This document shows positions 7,955 to 17,212 of a stretch of 64,000 bases of DNA, in pieces (position 1 is the stretch's first letter; each line of letters opens with the position of its first letter). The notes beneath the pieces were generated by a model. It did not search any database. It was given only the letters and a program-made list of their open reading frames with translations, and had not been told where the DNA came from. The stretch covers positions 1 through 64,000 of the forward strand of contig WYBU01000146.1 in assembly GCA_011525745.1 (NCBI GenBank), given 5' to 3'. This DNA is from Planctomycetaceae bacterium (GTDB lineage Bacteria; Planctomycetota; Phycisphaerae; UBA1845; UTPLA1). The position numbers were made by a program, and so were the translations under genes.

Positions 7955-9523
7955 TTACGTTGCGTCGGCGAGTTCCGAGGCGGGCTGGGCGGGGCCTTCG
8001 GATTCGGTCACGTCGGCCTTGGCGAGCAGCGCGTCGATGCACTTGTTGTCGCGAATCTGGAGATAGACCGATTCGAGGCCGCCCTGCTTGAGCAAGATGT
8101 CGCGCATCCGGTCGAAGCGCAGTCCGTAGCCGCGGGCCATCTCGGCCACGGCGCCGTTGAACTCCTCTTCGCTGACGTCGAGTTCGAGCTGCTCGGCGAT
8201 CTGCTCGAGGATGAAGTAGAGCTTCAGATCGGTCAGCGCCTTGTCGCGGGCGCTGGTGCGCAGCTCGTCGGCGTGGGCGTCGATCTCGGCCTGGGGCACG
8301 CCGCGCTGGCGCAGCTCGGCGATGCGCCGCGCCACGGCGCGGTCGATCTGTCGCTGCGACATTCCCTCGGGCAGATCGAGCTTCGTCTGGTCGAGCAGAT
8401 AGCGATAGACCTGCCCGCGCATGCCGTCGCGGATGGCGTTGCTGAGCTGCGCTTCGAGGCGTTGGCGGATGAACTCGCGGAACTCCTGCTCGCTCTCGAA
8501 GCCGCGCGGCGAGAGGAACGCCTCGTCCAGGGGCGGGAGTTGCAGTCGCTTGATTTCGTGAATCTTCAGCTCGAACGTCGCCTCGGCGCCGCGGAACTCC
8601 TCGGCCGAGTAGTCGTCCGGCAGTTTAACGGTCAGCGTGCGCGAGTCGCCGGACTGCGCGCCGGTCAGCTTCTCGCCCAGGTCGCGCAGCTCGGCCCCTT
8701 CGACCGACTGCGGCCGGGCGGCCAGCGTGACGTTTTCCTGCTCTTTGACGGTCTTGTCGCCGACGGTGATTTTCAGGTCGGCGACGACGAGGTCGTTCGG
8801 CTCGACGACGCCTTCGGCCAGGGGGCGCCACTCGCCGGCCAGCGAGAGCTGCCGCTTGACTTCGATTTCGACGTCGCGGTCGGTGATGGTCACTTTGGGG
8901 CGCGTGACCGGGATGCCGTCGAGCTTGGGCAGCTCGAATTCGGGCTTGACTTCCAGCTCGCAGACGAAGGCCAGCGGCTCGCCTTCGGGCGGCAGCTTCA
9001 TGTGCTCGAGGGCGTCCTGGAAGCCGATCAGCCGGTCGCGTTCGACTTCTTCGGTGCGGCCGTCGGTGCGCTGCTTTTCCTTGATTTTGACGCGAAACAC
9101 GGGGTCGCCGAGGATTTTCAACTCGAGCTTTTCGGTGGCGGCCATGTAGGCGTTGGAGGCGAGCTTGGTGAGCACCTGCTCGCTGACTTCGCCGCCGTAG
9201 CGTTTTTCGACGAGGGTGCGCGGGGCGCGGCCCTTGCGGAAGCCGGGCACGACCACGTCGCCGATCAGCTCTTCGAACTGCTTTTCGCGTTCGGCGTGGA
9301 CGAAGTCGGCCGGGACGGTGACGGTGAGCGTCTTGCGCAGCACGCCGGCGTCGGCGAGTTGAACGTCGATGGCTTCCAGCAGGCGGGCCTTGAGGTCCGG
9401 CTCGGCCAGGGGTTCCGGGGTTTCCGCGGCGGCTTCGGCGTCCGAGGCGGCCTGGGGGGCGGGGGTCTCGGCGTCGTCGTCCTGCTCGCGGACGGCCAGC
9501 GGCTGTTCTTCTTCGTTGGGCAT
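7955..9523 (-). CDS. tig: trigger factor, ribosome-associated chaperone
   Basis: Trigger factor binds the ribosome exit tunnel and holds nascent chains. The 522-residue protein has the N-terminal ribosome-binding domain with a GFRKGRAPRTLVEKRYG signature (the family GFRxGKxP motif). A degraded FKBP-like middle and a long helical C-terminal domain (EFREFIRQRLEAQL onward) follow. An acidic, low-complexity N-terminal extension of about 50 residues precedes the domain. The ATG at 9523 has a GGGAG SD. Longer frames would run through the tRNA gene and are rejected. Length is somewhat above the usual 430-450 because of the N- and C-terminal tails. Confidence 0.93.
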   Translation of the reverse strand: MPNEEEQPLAVREQDDDAETPAPQAASDAEAAAETPEPLAEPDLKARLLEAIDVQLADAGVLRKTLTVTVPADFVHAEREKQFEELIGDVVVPGFRKGRAPRTLVEKRYGGEVSEQVLTKLASNAYMAATEKLELKILGDPVFRVKIKEKQRTDGRTEEVERDRLIGFQDALEHMKLPPEGEPLAFVCELEVKPEFELPKLDGIPVTRPKVTITDRDVEIEVKRQLSLAGEWRPLAEGVVEPNDLVVADLKITVGDKTVKEQENVTLAARPQSVEGAELRDLGEKLTGAQSGDSRTLTVKLPDDYSAEEFRGAEATFELKIHEIKRLQLPPLDEAFLSPRGFESEQEFREFIRQRLEAQLSNAIRDGMRGQVYRYLLDQTKLDLPEGMSQRQIDRAVARRIAELRQRGVPQAEIDAHADELRTSARDKALTDLKLYFILEQIAEQLELDVSEEEFNGAVAEMARGYGLRFDRMRDILLKQGGLESVYLQIRDNKCIDALLAKADVTESEGPAQPASELADAT

Positions 9524-9646
9524 GATCGGACTCCCGCGACAAAAAAAGGCCGCAACGAAACGCCGCAAGCCGCCCGCGCCTCGTCCCGGCACGGCGGCCG
9601 GCCGAGATCGCGACGCGCTTCGGAACGTTTGGTTACAGCCGCAAAG

Positions 9647-9718
9647 AGCGGGTGATGGGACTTGAACCCACGACATTCACGTTGGCAACGTGACGCTCTA
9701 CCACTGAGCTACACCCGC
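9647..9718 (-). tRNA. tRNA-Gly(GCC)
   Basis: Read on the minus strand, this folds as a full cloverleaf: acceptor GCGGGTG/CACCCGC, D-arm GCTC..GAGC, and anticodon stem TCACG/CGTGA around loop TTGCCAA (anticodon GCC). The T-arm is GTGGG-TTCAAGT-CCCAT. The 3' CCA is not encoded. The tRNA lies about 124 bp upstream of tig. Confidence 0.95.
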
Positions 9719-9899
9719 GTTTCGGGTCCGGCCGCTGCCGGCCAGGGGGGCCGCGGCGGGGACAGGAATGTTGTAGTCGGACGGGGGGCGAGCGTCAACG
9801 GGGCGCGGAAACAGGGAACAAGGAAGGGGCCGGCGGTTTCCTCGCCCCCGCGGGGAGAGGGCCGGGCCGAGGGGCAATCGCCCTGAGCCTCGCGTTGGG

Positions 9900-10300
9900 A
9901 GCAAGTCCGGCTGAAGCCGGCTGAAGCGAGAGGGGAAGATAAACGGATTAGGGTAGCTCGTGCACCACCGGTTGAAACCGGTGGCAAATGCTGGCCGGCT
10001 GAAGACCAGCCGCTGCATAGGCATGAAAGCTCGTTTTTCTTGCGCCGTGCGCAAGACCGGCTGAAGCCGGCTAAAGCGAGAGGGGAAGATAAACAGATTA
10101 GGGTAGCCCGTCCACCACCGGTTGAAACCGGTGGCAAACGCCGGCCGGCTGAAGGCCGGCCACTGCGCAGGCATGAATGCTCTTTTTTCTTGCATCGGGA
10201 GCAAGGCCGGCCGCTGCGCAGGCATGAAAGCTCATTTTGCTTGCTCCGGGAGCAAGGCCGGCCAGCGCGCAGGCCGCCGGAAGGCGCGCAGCCCGGCCTG
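9900..10300. repeat. REP-type palindromic units, 150-bp period (left of RAYT)
   Basis: Two full units begin at about 9906 and 10056, exactly 150 bp apart, followed by two partial units to about 10270. Each unit holds the hairpin CCGGCTGAAGCCGG, a conserved AT-richer segment (GAAGATAAACGGATTAGGGT), the hairpin ACCACCGGTTGAAACCGGTGG split as ACCGGTT-GA-AACCGGT, and a GGCCGGCTGAAG..CCGGCC hairpin. The same unit recurs right of the transposase gene. Open frames across these units (with recurring PPVSTGG) are repeat translation, not genes. Confidence 0.9.
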
Positions 10301-10479
10301 CTGAAGTCGGCCGATGAGCGGGTGGCCTTTCGAGCCTGGGTGATCCTTGACACGCTGTTGGGCGCCGGCCGGCTTTCGCCGGTCGGCGTCCGCCGGTCGG
10401 CTTCAGCCGATCCGTGATTGCCGCCAGCTTTAGCTGGTGGGATCCAGGCCGCCATACCTCCATATTCTCTCTTTTTTCT

Positions 10480-10932
10480 TCAGCCGGCTTCAGCCGGGTT
10501 TGGTTCACTGCCATGCGGCGAATCGCAGGTTTCGAGTCGGGCCTCAGTACGGCCGTTGGCGTGATGCTCGCGTTGGCGGTGCACATAGTCGAGCACCCAG
10601 GCAAGGTTTCTCTTTCCGAAGCTTACTACGCCATAGCCGCGCTGCCACTCCAGCGCTTTTCGGTTCATGCGCTTGTTGACCTCGAAAGAGGATGCTCCTT
10701 TCAGTTCCTGGACCAGGTCGCTGATCGTGACGAATGGCTCGATGCTGACTGCGAGATGCACATGGGTGTCCGTGCCGCCGAGACCGTGCAGGTATGCGCC
10801 CTTCATGCGGCCGCACTTCGCCTTCAGTTCGGCGTGGGCGAGCGTTTCGAGGTCTCCGCTGAGCAGCGGCAAGTCGCCCTTGGTGTGCCAGTTGAAGTGC
10901 AGATAGATTTCATGATAGACATGACTGCTCAT
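10480..10932 (-). CDS. REP-associated tyrosine transposase (RAYT, IS200/Y1 family)
   Basis: A 150-residue Y1 HUH nuclease. HVH at residues 57-59 gives the HUH metal site. Y116 with Q120 (LDYVHRQREHH) is the probable nucleophile and third ligand. Such proteins nick single-stranded hairpins. It is flanked on both sides by hairpin repeats of a matching family, as in REPtron loci, so it is the likely mobiliser of those repeats. The start and SD lie inside the right-hand repeat. The last residues (EPNPAEAG) and the stop codon are formed by the left-hand CCGGCTGAAGCCGGC hairpin. No IS-end structures other than the repeats are seen. Catalytic residues appear intact. Confidence 0.88.
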   Translation of the reverse strand: MSSHVYHEIYLHFNWHTKGDLPLLSGDLETLAHAELKAKCGRMKGAYLHGLGGTDTHVHLAVSIEPFVTISDLVQELKGASSFEVNKRMNRKALEWQRGYGVVSFGKRNLAWVLDYVHRQREHHANGRTEARLETCDSPHGSEPNPAEAG

Positions 10933-10939
10933 TTCGCCT

Positions 10940-11440
10940 GCTCCGGAAGCAAGACCGGCTGAAGCCGGCTGAAGCGAGAGGGGAAGATAAACAGATTAGG
11001 GTAGCCCGTCCACCACCGGTTGAAACCGGTGGCAAACGCGGGCCGGCTGAAGGCCGGCCACGGCATAGGCGTGAAAGCTCATTTCGCCTGCTCCGGAAGC
11101 AAGACCGGCTGAAGCCGGCTGAAGCGAGAGGGGAGGATAAACAGATTAGGGTAGCCCGTCCACCACCGGTTGAAACCGGTGGCAAACGCGGGCCGGCTGA
11201 AGACCGGCCACTGCGCAGGCGTGAAAGCTCGTTTTTCTTGCTCCGTGCGCAAGACCGGCTGAAGCCGGCTGAAGCGAGAGGGGAAGATAAACGGATTAGG
11301 GTAGCTCGTGCACCACCGGTTGAAACCGGTGGCAAACACGGGCCGGCTGAAGACCGGCCACGGCATAGGCATGACTGCTTATTCTGCCTGCTCTGTGCGC
11401 AGGACCAGCTGAAGACCGGCAACTGCACTGGCCGCCCGAA
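10940..11440. repeat. REP-type palindromic units, 150-bp period (right of RAYT)
   Basis: Three consecutive units begin at about 10954, 11104 and 11254, again exactly 150 bp apart, with a few percent divergence. Each carries the same three hairpins as the left cluster and in the same orientation. The first unit supplies the start region of the transposase gene. Confidence 0.9.
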
Positions 11441-11559
11441 GGCGCGCGACCGGGCCGTGCGCCGTGGCGAGAGGGGCAACGTCGCGCTTGGCGTTACGTT
11501 GCAACGTCAAAGGCAGGCCATTGCGCCGATGATCATCCGCAAACGCGACGCACGATTCG

Positions 11560-12600
11560 TCAGACTCGCCCCGCGCGCTCCAGCAGGACGTGGGGGGATT
11601 CGGGGGCGCCGGTGCGGGCGGAGAGGTAGGCGGCCTGCGTGACGGCGATGGTTTTCAGGTGGGCTTCGAGCGTTGACGGGGGTGGGGTGGGGGCGAGTGT
11701 TTCCGGCGAGTCGGACGGCACGTCGTCCGACACGCCAGGGGGGGCCGGTTGGTGATGCGCGCAGTTCGGATCAGCGGGGGCGGAGGCGCCACACGCGGCG
11801 ATGAGGGCGGCGACGCCGCGGGCCAGGGGAGACGGCGCCATGTCGAGAGTCAGGCAGGCCAGGTCGTCGGCGCCGCGCAGCGTCAGCACGCGCTCAGAGG
11901 GCGGGCGGCCCCAGGCGGCTGTGATCGTGGCCGAGCGGCCGTCGGCGTAACGCAGCAGGGCGCAGGCGGTGTCCTCGGCGTCGTAGGCGAGGTCGGGCGG
12001 CTGGACGAGGCGACCCATCTGCGTCACGACGTCGGACGGCAGCCCCATGAGGTGCACGAGCAGATCGAGCCAGACATACGCGGCATTGATCAGCGCGCCG
12101 CCGCCGGCGCGGACGCGGTCGCCGCGCCATTCGAGGTCGGCCGGAAACGGCGCGGTGACGACGGCCGCGGCGTGAAAGATGCGGCCGCAGGCGTTGGCGA
12201 CGGCGTCGATGGGCGCGGGGTCGAATCGCCAGTCGGAGGCGACGAGCAGCGGTCGGCGGGCTTTGTCGAAGAGTGCCACGCGGCGGACGGCCTCGTCGAG
12301 GGTGCGGGCCGGCGGCGTGTCGAGCAGTACGGCGACGCTGCGCTGGGCGGCGATGGGGAGCAGTCGCTCGGCGGCGGCGGGCGACATGGCGAAGACGGCG
12401 GCGTCGAGCGCGTGCTGAACGAGCAGGGTGCGGTGGTCCTTTTCGCAATCGGTGGCGTAATGGGCGGCGAGCGAGGCGGCGCGGTCGGCGTCGCTATCGG
12501 AGAGCACGGCGAGCCGGGCGTTCTGATTGCCGGCGACGGCGCGCAGCCAGGCTTCGGCGGTGGCGCCTTCGCCGAGAACGCCGATTCGGATGGGGGACAT
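11560..12600 (-). CDS. Gfo/Idh/MocA-family NAD(P)-dependent oxidoreductase
   Basis: A 346-residue protein from the ATG at 12600 (SD GGAG). The N-terminal Rossmann fold starts at once (IRIGVLGEGATAEAWLRAV), but the usual GxGxxG is GEGATA. The family oxidises sugars, inositols or amino-sugar derivatives. The GFO C-terminal domain follows (WRGDRVRAGGGALINAAYVWLDLL, matching the family's GGGxLxDxGxHxxD region, here with N and Y replacing D and H). The dihydrogenase Lys of the EKP motif is also absent (LLDTPPARTLDEA), so normal dehydrogenase chemistry is doubtful. An Ala/Pro-rich tail from about residue 270 is unusual. The longer frame upstream is low-complexity gap DNA. Confidence 0.78.
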   Translation of the reverse strand: MSPIRIGVLGEGATAEAWLRAVAGNQNARLAVLSDSDADRAASLAAHYATDCEKDHRTLLVQHALDAAVFAMSPAAAERLLPIAAQRSVAVLLDTPPARTLDEAVRRVALFDKARRPLLVASDWRFDPAPIDAVANACGRIFHAAAVVTAPFPADLEWRGDRVRAGGGALINAAYVWLDLLVHLMGLPSDVVTQMGRLVQPPDLAYDAEDTACALLRYADGRSATITAAWGRPPSERVLTLRGADDLACLTLDMAPSPLARGVAALIAACGASAPADPNCAHHQPAPPGVSDDVPSDSPETLAPTPPPSTLEAHLKTIAVTQAAYLSARTGAPESPHVLLERAGRV

Positions 12601-12959
12601 GGCCGGCTCCGGTGGTGAGCAGAGTGTAGTCGAAGCGAAAGGTTGAAACGTCAAAGCAAGAGGCACGAAAACACGAAGGGGAAAGTCGAAAGAAAACGTC
12701 GAAACGTAGAAACGGTGGCAGGGGAACAGGAAACAACGGGAGCGACGGAGGCGGATTTTTGTTTCAGATTTCAAATGTCAGATTTTTTAAAATGCGCCAT
12801 CGGCGGCTTGCAGCGGGCAACTGTATTGAGCCGATCGCTTGAGGTCCGCACGGCGGAACCTACTCGGGGATGCATAGAATCGGGCAAGCCTGCCTCGCGG
12901 GTCTTGCCGAGTTCCCGCTCCTGCGTCGACAATGGCGCGTCGGCGTGCGGCCCATCGGG
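12601..12959. other. intergenic stutter DNA between divergent genes
   Basis: This 359-bp gap holds no convincing gene. Its first half is made of short near-repeats such as GTCGAAA, ACGTCGAAACG and GGGAACAGG, then GATTT/CAGATTT stretches up to about 12790. Promoters for the divergent genes must lie here, but I cannot pick them with confidence. Confidence 0.6.
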
Positions 12960-14387
12960 ATGACTGCCATGATCGCATCAACACGGCGGCTGTTTCGGCT
13001 GGGGATGGTGGCGGTCGACGCCGTGACGATCGTCGGCACCTACGTGCTGGCCGATGTGCTGCGTTGTCATCTCTGGATGCAGGTCGAGTGGCCCGAGAAA
13101 ATCGCGGGTATCAGCCACTCGGGGCCGATTCACTTCTGGATGCTGTCGGTGCTGCCGATCGCGTGGCCGCTACTGCTGGGGTGGCACGGCTGGTACGAGT
13201 TGCGCTGGCGTTCGTGGTTGTGGCTGACGGTGCGGGTGGGCAGCGCTTCGGCGGTGGCGGTGCTGCTGATGGCGGCGTTGGCGCTGCTGTTCCAGCGCGA
13301 GTTGTATCCCCGTGCCCAGCTTGGATTTATGGCGGTCCTGATGCCCGCAACCACACTGACGGCGCGGAGTATAAGTGGGTTGATCGGCCAGTGGTGGGGC
13401 GCCCAGCACGCGCGCCACATTCTGATCATCGGGACCGATCGAGAAGCGGTGCGCCTGCGGCGGCTGCTGCGCTCGATCGCGTTGGGCCGATCCGAGGTGC
13501 TCGGTCATTTGCGCCTGCCGGGCGATCCGGCGCGCAGTGATCGCACCGGCGCGGTGCTGGGCGACATCGACAAGCTGTCCGAGTTGCTCGCCACGCGGGT
13601 CATCGACGAAGTGGTGTTCAGCGTTCCGATCGACCGGCTGGCGGAGGTGCTGCCGTATGTCGCGCTGTGCGAGGAGATCGGCGTGACGGCGGCGGTGCCG
13701 GCGCGTTCGGCGGTGTGTCACACGACGCCGGGCGTGGCGGACTATCACGGCATCTCGATGTTGACGTTCGGCGGCCCGCGGCACCGGCCGGAGTTGCTGT
13801 TCGTCAAGCGCGTGCTGGACGTGGTGGTCGCGGGCGTCGCGCTGGCGCTGTTGTGGCCGTGGATGTTGCTGATCGCGGCGGCGCTGCGGCTGACGAGCGA
13901 GGGTCCGGCGCTGTTCCGTCAGACGCGCTGCGGGCTGAACGGACGGGTGTTCACGATGTACAAGTTCCGCACGATGGTGGTCGGAGCCGAAGAGCGGCGC
14001 GACGCCGTGGCGCATCTGAACGAGGCGGATGGACCGGTGTTCAAGAGCCGCCGCGACCCGCGCGTGACGCGCGTGGGCGCGTGGCTGCGGAAGTACAGCC
14101 TGGACGAGTTGCCGCAGTTGATCAACGTGCTGCGGGGCGACATGGCGGTCGTGGGACCGCGGCCGCCGTTGCCGGCCGAGGTGGCGAAGTACGATCGGTG
14201 GCAGCGGCGGCGGCTGAGCATGAGACCGGGTCTGACGTGTCTGTGGCAGATCAAGGGCCGCACGCACGAGAGTTTCGAGGAGTGGATGAAGCTGGATCTG
14301 TTCTACATCGACCATTGGTCGCTGAAGCTGGACGCCCTTATACTGGGCAAGACGGTCGTGACGGTGTTGTCGGGTTCGGGCGCCTGA
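12960..14387 (+). CDS. polyprenyl-phosphate sugar-1-phosphate transferase (WbaP/EpsL type)
   Basis: A 475-residue membrane enzyme that starts exopolysaccharide or O-antigen repeat synthesis by moving a sugar phosphate onto undecaprenyl phosphate. The N-terminal half has about four membrane helices and a CoA-binding-like domain (HILIIGTDREAVRLRRLL). The C-terminal catalytic domain has the membrane hairpin (KRVLDVVVAGVALALLWPW), then KFRTM, SLDELPQL, VGPRP and RPGLTCLWQI, all family hallmarks including the D-E pair. The start may instead be the ATG at 12969. No other polysaccharide genes lie nearby, so this is an orphan initiating enzyme. The sugar cannot be predicted. Confidence 0.9.
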   Translation: MTAMIASTRRLFRLGMVAVDAVTIVGTYVLADVLRCHLWMQVEWPEKIAGISHSGPIHFWMLSVLPIAWPLLLGWHGWYELRWRSWLWLTVRVGSASAVAVLLMAALALLFQRELYPRAQLGFMAVLMPATTLTARSISGLIGQWWGAQHARHILIIGTDREAVRLRRLLRSIALGRSEVLGHLRLPGDPARSDRTGAVLGDIDKLSELLATRVIDEVVFSVPIDRLAEVLPYVALCEEIGVTAAVPARSAVCHTTPGVADYHGISMLTFGGPRHRPELLFVKRVLDVVVAGVALALLWPWMLLIAAALRLTSEGPALFRQTRCGLNGRVFTMYKFRTMVVGAEERRDAVAHLNEADGPVFKSRRDPRVTRVGAWLRKYSLDELPQLINVLRGDMAVVGPRPPLPAEVAKYDRWQRRRLSMRPGLTCLWQIKGRTHESFEEWMKLDLFYIDHWSLKLDALILGKTVVTVLSGSGA

Positions 14388-14474
14388 GGCGTGTGGCGGC
14401 GTGGTCCGCGCAGCGGACCGCACATATGCCACCCGGTCAGGATTGACGGATCCGTCGGTGAGAGGGAGTTTCGG

Positions 14475-15536
14475 ATGACGAAGGCAGCGGCGCTTGTTTT
14501 GTATAGCGCATGGTCGATGGTGAGCGGGCAGACGGCCACCGCACCGACCCTGGTGACGCCCACGACGCTGCGCCCGCTGTCGTCGTTGATCGAGGTCGAG
14601 TTGCGGGCCGAGCGCGTTCGTTTTCCGGTGAACAGTCCCGTGATGCTGGATTTCATAGTGCGGAACAAGACGGCGGACTTCGTGCAGCTCGACGTGCCGA
14701 TGGGCGATCTGGAAGGCAAGATTCCGGCCGGCTATCCGCTGACCGGGATGGGGCTGCCGCTGGAACACGTGTTTTCGGGAGAGAACTTCCGCGGGCTGTC
14801 GCTGGCGATCGAGGGCGATCCGTACGTGGGCGACCGAGTGATGATGGGGCCGTCGCGGACGGTTCCGCCGATCGTGCTGGCGCCATTTGCGGAGGTCGGA
14901 TTGCGGTTCGACGTGACGCGTTTTTATCCGGTTCTGTATCGCGAGGGTCGGTACGAGGTTCGCTGGCGGCCGTACGGCGGGAAGGTCGAGTCTCGCCCGG
15001 TGGTGCTGGAGGTCCGGCCGCACAAGCAGGTGGTGATGGAGACCGAAGCGGGGCGGCTGACGTTGCGGCTGTTGTACGACAAGGCGCCGGCGACGGTGGA
15101 CAATTTTCTCGAGCTGGTGCAGCAGCGATTTTACGACGGGCTGAACATTTATCTGGTCGATCCGTCGCTGGCGTTGCAGGGCGGTTGTCCGAAGCGCGAC
15201 GGGACGGGTCGGCGGCCGGACGGGCGGTCGATTCCGGCCGAGTTCAACGACACGCCGTTTACGCTGGGGACGGTGGGCATGTCGCTGTCGCGCTTGTCGG
15301 CGAGCGATCTGGATCCGAATTCGGCGAGTTGCCAGTTCTTCATTTCGCTGACGCGCCAGCCGGCGCTGGACGGGCGGTACACGGCGTTCGCCCAGGTCGA
15401 GGGTCCGGAGTCGATGGAGACGCTGCGAAAGATCGCGGACATGCCGCGCGGAGCGAACAACTTTCTGTTGAAGCCGGTGGCGATCAAGGCGGCGACGGCC
15501 GTGGATGCGCCGCTGCCGCCGCCGACGATGCAGTGA
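14475..15536 (+). CDS. cyclophilin-fold protein, probably inactive as isomerase
   Basis: A 353-residue protein from an ATG with a strong GAGAGGGAG SD. The N-terminal half is a beta-rich domain of unknown type, exported by a weak signal (AAALVLYSAWSMVSG). The C-terminal half (about 195-345) is a cyclophilin: ETEAGRLTLRLLYDKAPATV, FISLTRQPALDGRYTAFAQV. Peptidyl-prolyl isomerases carry a catalytic Arg in FHRV; here the segment reads IYLVDPSLALQGG, with Val in that place. The active site therefore looks lost and the fold may only bind peptides. It follows the sugar transferase gene on the same strand after 87 bp. Confidence 0.82.
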   Translation: MTKAAALVLYSAWSMVSGQTATAPTLVTPTTLRPLSSLIEVELRAERVRFPVNSPVMLDFIVRNKTADFVQLDVPMGDLEGKIPAGYPLTGMGLPLEHVFSGENFRGLSLAIEGDPYVGDRVMMGPSRTVPPIVLAPFAEVGLRFDVTRFYPVLYREGRYEVRWRPYGGKVESRPVVLEVRPHKQVVMETEAGRLTLRLLYDKAPATVDNFLELVQQRFYDGLNIYLVDPSLALQGGCPKRDGTGRRPDGRSIPAEFNDTPFTLGTVGMSLSRLSASDLDPNSASCQFFISLTRQPALDGRYTAFAQVEGPESMETLRKIADMPRGANNFLLKPVAIKAATAVDAPLPPPTMQ

Positions 15537-15836
15537 GGGTGGCCGTCAGCTTTCAGTGTTCAGCTTTCAGCTTTCAGCGTTCAGCGTTCAGCCCCGCGCG
15601 GGCGGGAGGGCGGTCGGGCGCATGCCTGCGCTTCGTCGCGCCGGTTTTTCGCTGATTCATTGCCGTTGTTTTGGTGGTTCGGCCCCTGGTGCGTGATTGA
15701 CAAGCTCGATCCAGGGCGAACCGCCAAGGTCGAGCATTTCGCTTCTCAAGATAACAACTCGCCACTCCCTCACGGTCGCGGTTGGGCTCAGCGTTCTCAG
15801 GCACGCCCCCGGCCTTTTCGTTTCGACTGCCGACGT
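15537..15836. other. intergenic repeat region
   Basis: There is no gene in this 300-bp convergent gap. Positions 15545-15595 are stutter DNA (CAGCTTTCAGC-type). Near 15755-15800 lies a member of the family that also occurs at 39420-39465 and 39925-39990 (core CACGGTCGCGGTTGGG on this strand). That family yields the recurring false peptide NAEPNRD when read on the other strand. Confidence 0.7.
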
Positions 15837-16994
15837 TCACTCGCGCAGCGCTTCCTGCATCGCGAGGATGGCCAGCGCGGTGACGTAATTGGGATCGCCT
15901 TCGGCCCAGCGGTCCTTTTCGTTGACCCAGCTTCCGTCCTTGTTCTGTAGTGACAGCAGCTTGCGGATCAGCTCGACGCGCCAGTTGTGCTTCACGCCGC
16001 GGTCGTCTTCGATGACCGGCCGGCCCCAGGCCCGCATCGCCTTTGCGAACACGTGGTAGTAGTAGTACAGCCCCTCCAGCGACTGCGCGCCGGGCATGTT
16101 GGGATTGGCGTCGAGCGTCCAGTTGCGCGAAATCCATTTCACCGCGGCGCGGACGCGCGGATCGTCGCGGCCGATCCCCGCGTACAACATGCTCTTGAAT
16201 CCGGCGTAGGTCATCGAGCCGTAGGCTCGCAGGCGCGGCTTGCCGCCGACTTCGATCTCGCCGGCCTTGCTCTCGCCGCCGTTGGCCGGGCTGTAGATGA
16301 AGCCGCCGTCGTTGGCGCCGTCGGCGAAGGGCTGATCGTTGGCGGCGTCGAGCATCTGGCAGCGCGATATGAACTTCATGGCCTTCTGATAGGTCGGGTC
16401 GTCGACCGGCAGGCCGCTGTGGTGCAGCGCGTCGAGCATCATCTGTGTATTGGACAAATCGGGTCGTTTTCGGTCGGTGTAGCCGGCTCCGCCGTACCAC
16501 GGATCATTCGCGTCGATCGATTCGGCCTCGTCGTATTGCAGCCGCTTGAGGAAGTCGCGGGCCTTGGCCACGGTTTGGCGGTGGGCCGGATCGTCGGCGG
16601 CGGCCAGCATCATCAGCACGACGCTGGTCTGATAGTTGTGCAGGCTCATCTCGCTTTGGTAGAACCCGCCGTCCGGCTGGGCGAATTTCATGACGTAGCC
16701 GGTCGCGCGGCGCACGACGGGGTGCTTCGGTCCGTAGTCGGGGGACTGGATGAACGCCTGGGTTACGATCGCGCTGACGCCGGGGCCGAAGCGCGACGTC
16801 CAGCCGCCCGGTTCCTCCTGCGTCGATTTCAGGAACGTCAGGCCGCGGCGGATCGCCTGGTTGGCGGCGTCGGACAGGTCGGCGGGCAGTCGTTCGCCGG
16901 CGGGCGGTTGGGCGGGCGGTTCGCCGGTTGCGCGTGCGCTGAGGAAGACGAGCGGTGACAACGCGACGGCGAATCGCAGAGCGCGGCGATGCAT
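15837..16994 (-). CDS. secreted prenyltransferase/squalene-cyclase-fold repeat protein
   Basis: A 385-residue protein with a signal peptide (RRALRFAVALSPLVFLSARA, cleavage near 23). The mature part is an alpha-barrel of terpenoid-cyclase type repeats, with QW-like motifs such as PDGGFYQSE, DGGFIYSP, DGSWVNEKD and repeated WYGGxGY. The catalytic DxDD of real squalene-hopene cyclases is not seen, so this is more likely a binding or structural member of the group that is very common in planctomycetes. The start has an excellent GGAGG SD. It is monocistronic and convergent with the cyclophilin gene. Confidence 0.82.
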   Translation of the reverse strand: MHRRALRFAVALSPLVFLSARATGEPPAQPPAGERLPADLSDAANQAIRRGLTFLKSTQEEPGGWTSRFGPGVSAIVTQAFIQSPDYGPKHPVVRRATGYVMKFAQPDGGFYQSEMSLHNYQTSVVLMMLAAADDPAHRQTVAKARDFLKRLQYDEAESIDANDPWYGGAGYTDRKRPDLSNTQMMLDALHHSGLPVDDPTYQKAMKFISRCQMLDAANDQPFADGANDGGFIYSPANGGESKAGEIEVGGKPRLRAYGSMTYAGFKSMLYAGIGRDDPRVRAAVKWISRNWTLDANPNMPGAQSLEGLYYYYHVFAKAMRAWGRPVIEDDRGVKHNWRVELIRKLLSLQNKDGSWVNEKDRWAEGDPNYVTALAILAMQEALRE

Positions 16995-17212
16995 GATTGT
17001 CCTCCGGAAGCCCGGCGGCGGACCGCGCCCCGGCGGCGCTTGCGGCCCGCAGTGGTTCGCGCGGAGCGGCGCGCCGCGCGAAAAGCGGAGCGCCGCCCGC
17101 CGTTATTGATGGTAGCCCCATTGGACGCGACCGGCACGGCAAGGCCGCGGTTTTTCTAATCCCGGTACGCGCACAGCCGCAAGCTCAACCGTAACGCAAG
17201 GAGCAACACGAT

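Noticed and set aside
9709-10455. Frames across the REP clusters (also 10910-11479 minus and 39649-39990 minus)
   Set aside because: They translate the hairpin repeats (recurring PPVSTGG-type peptides) and have no independent sequence.
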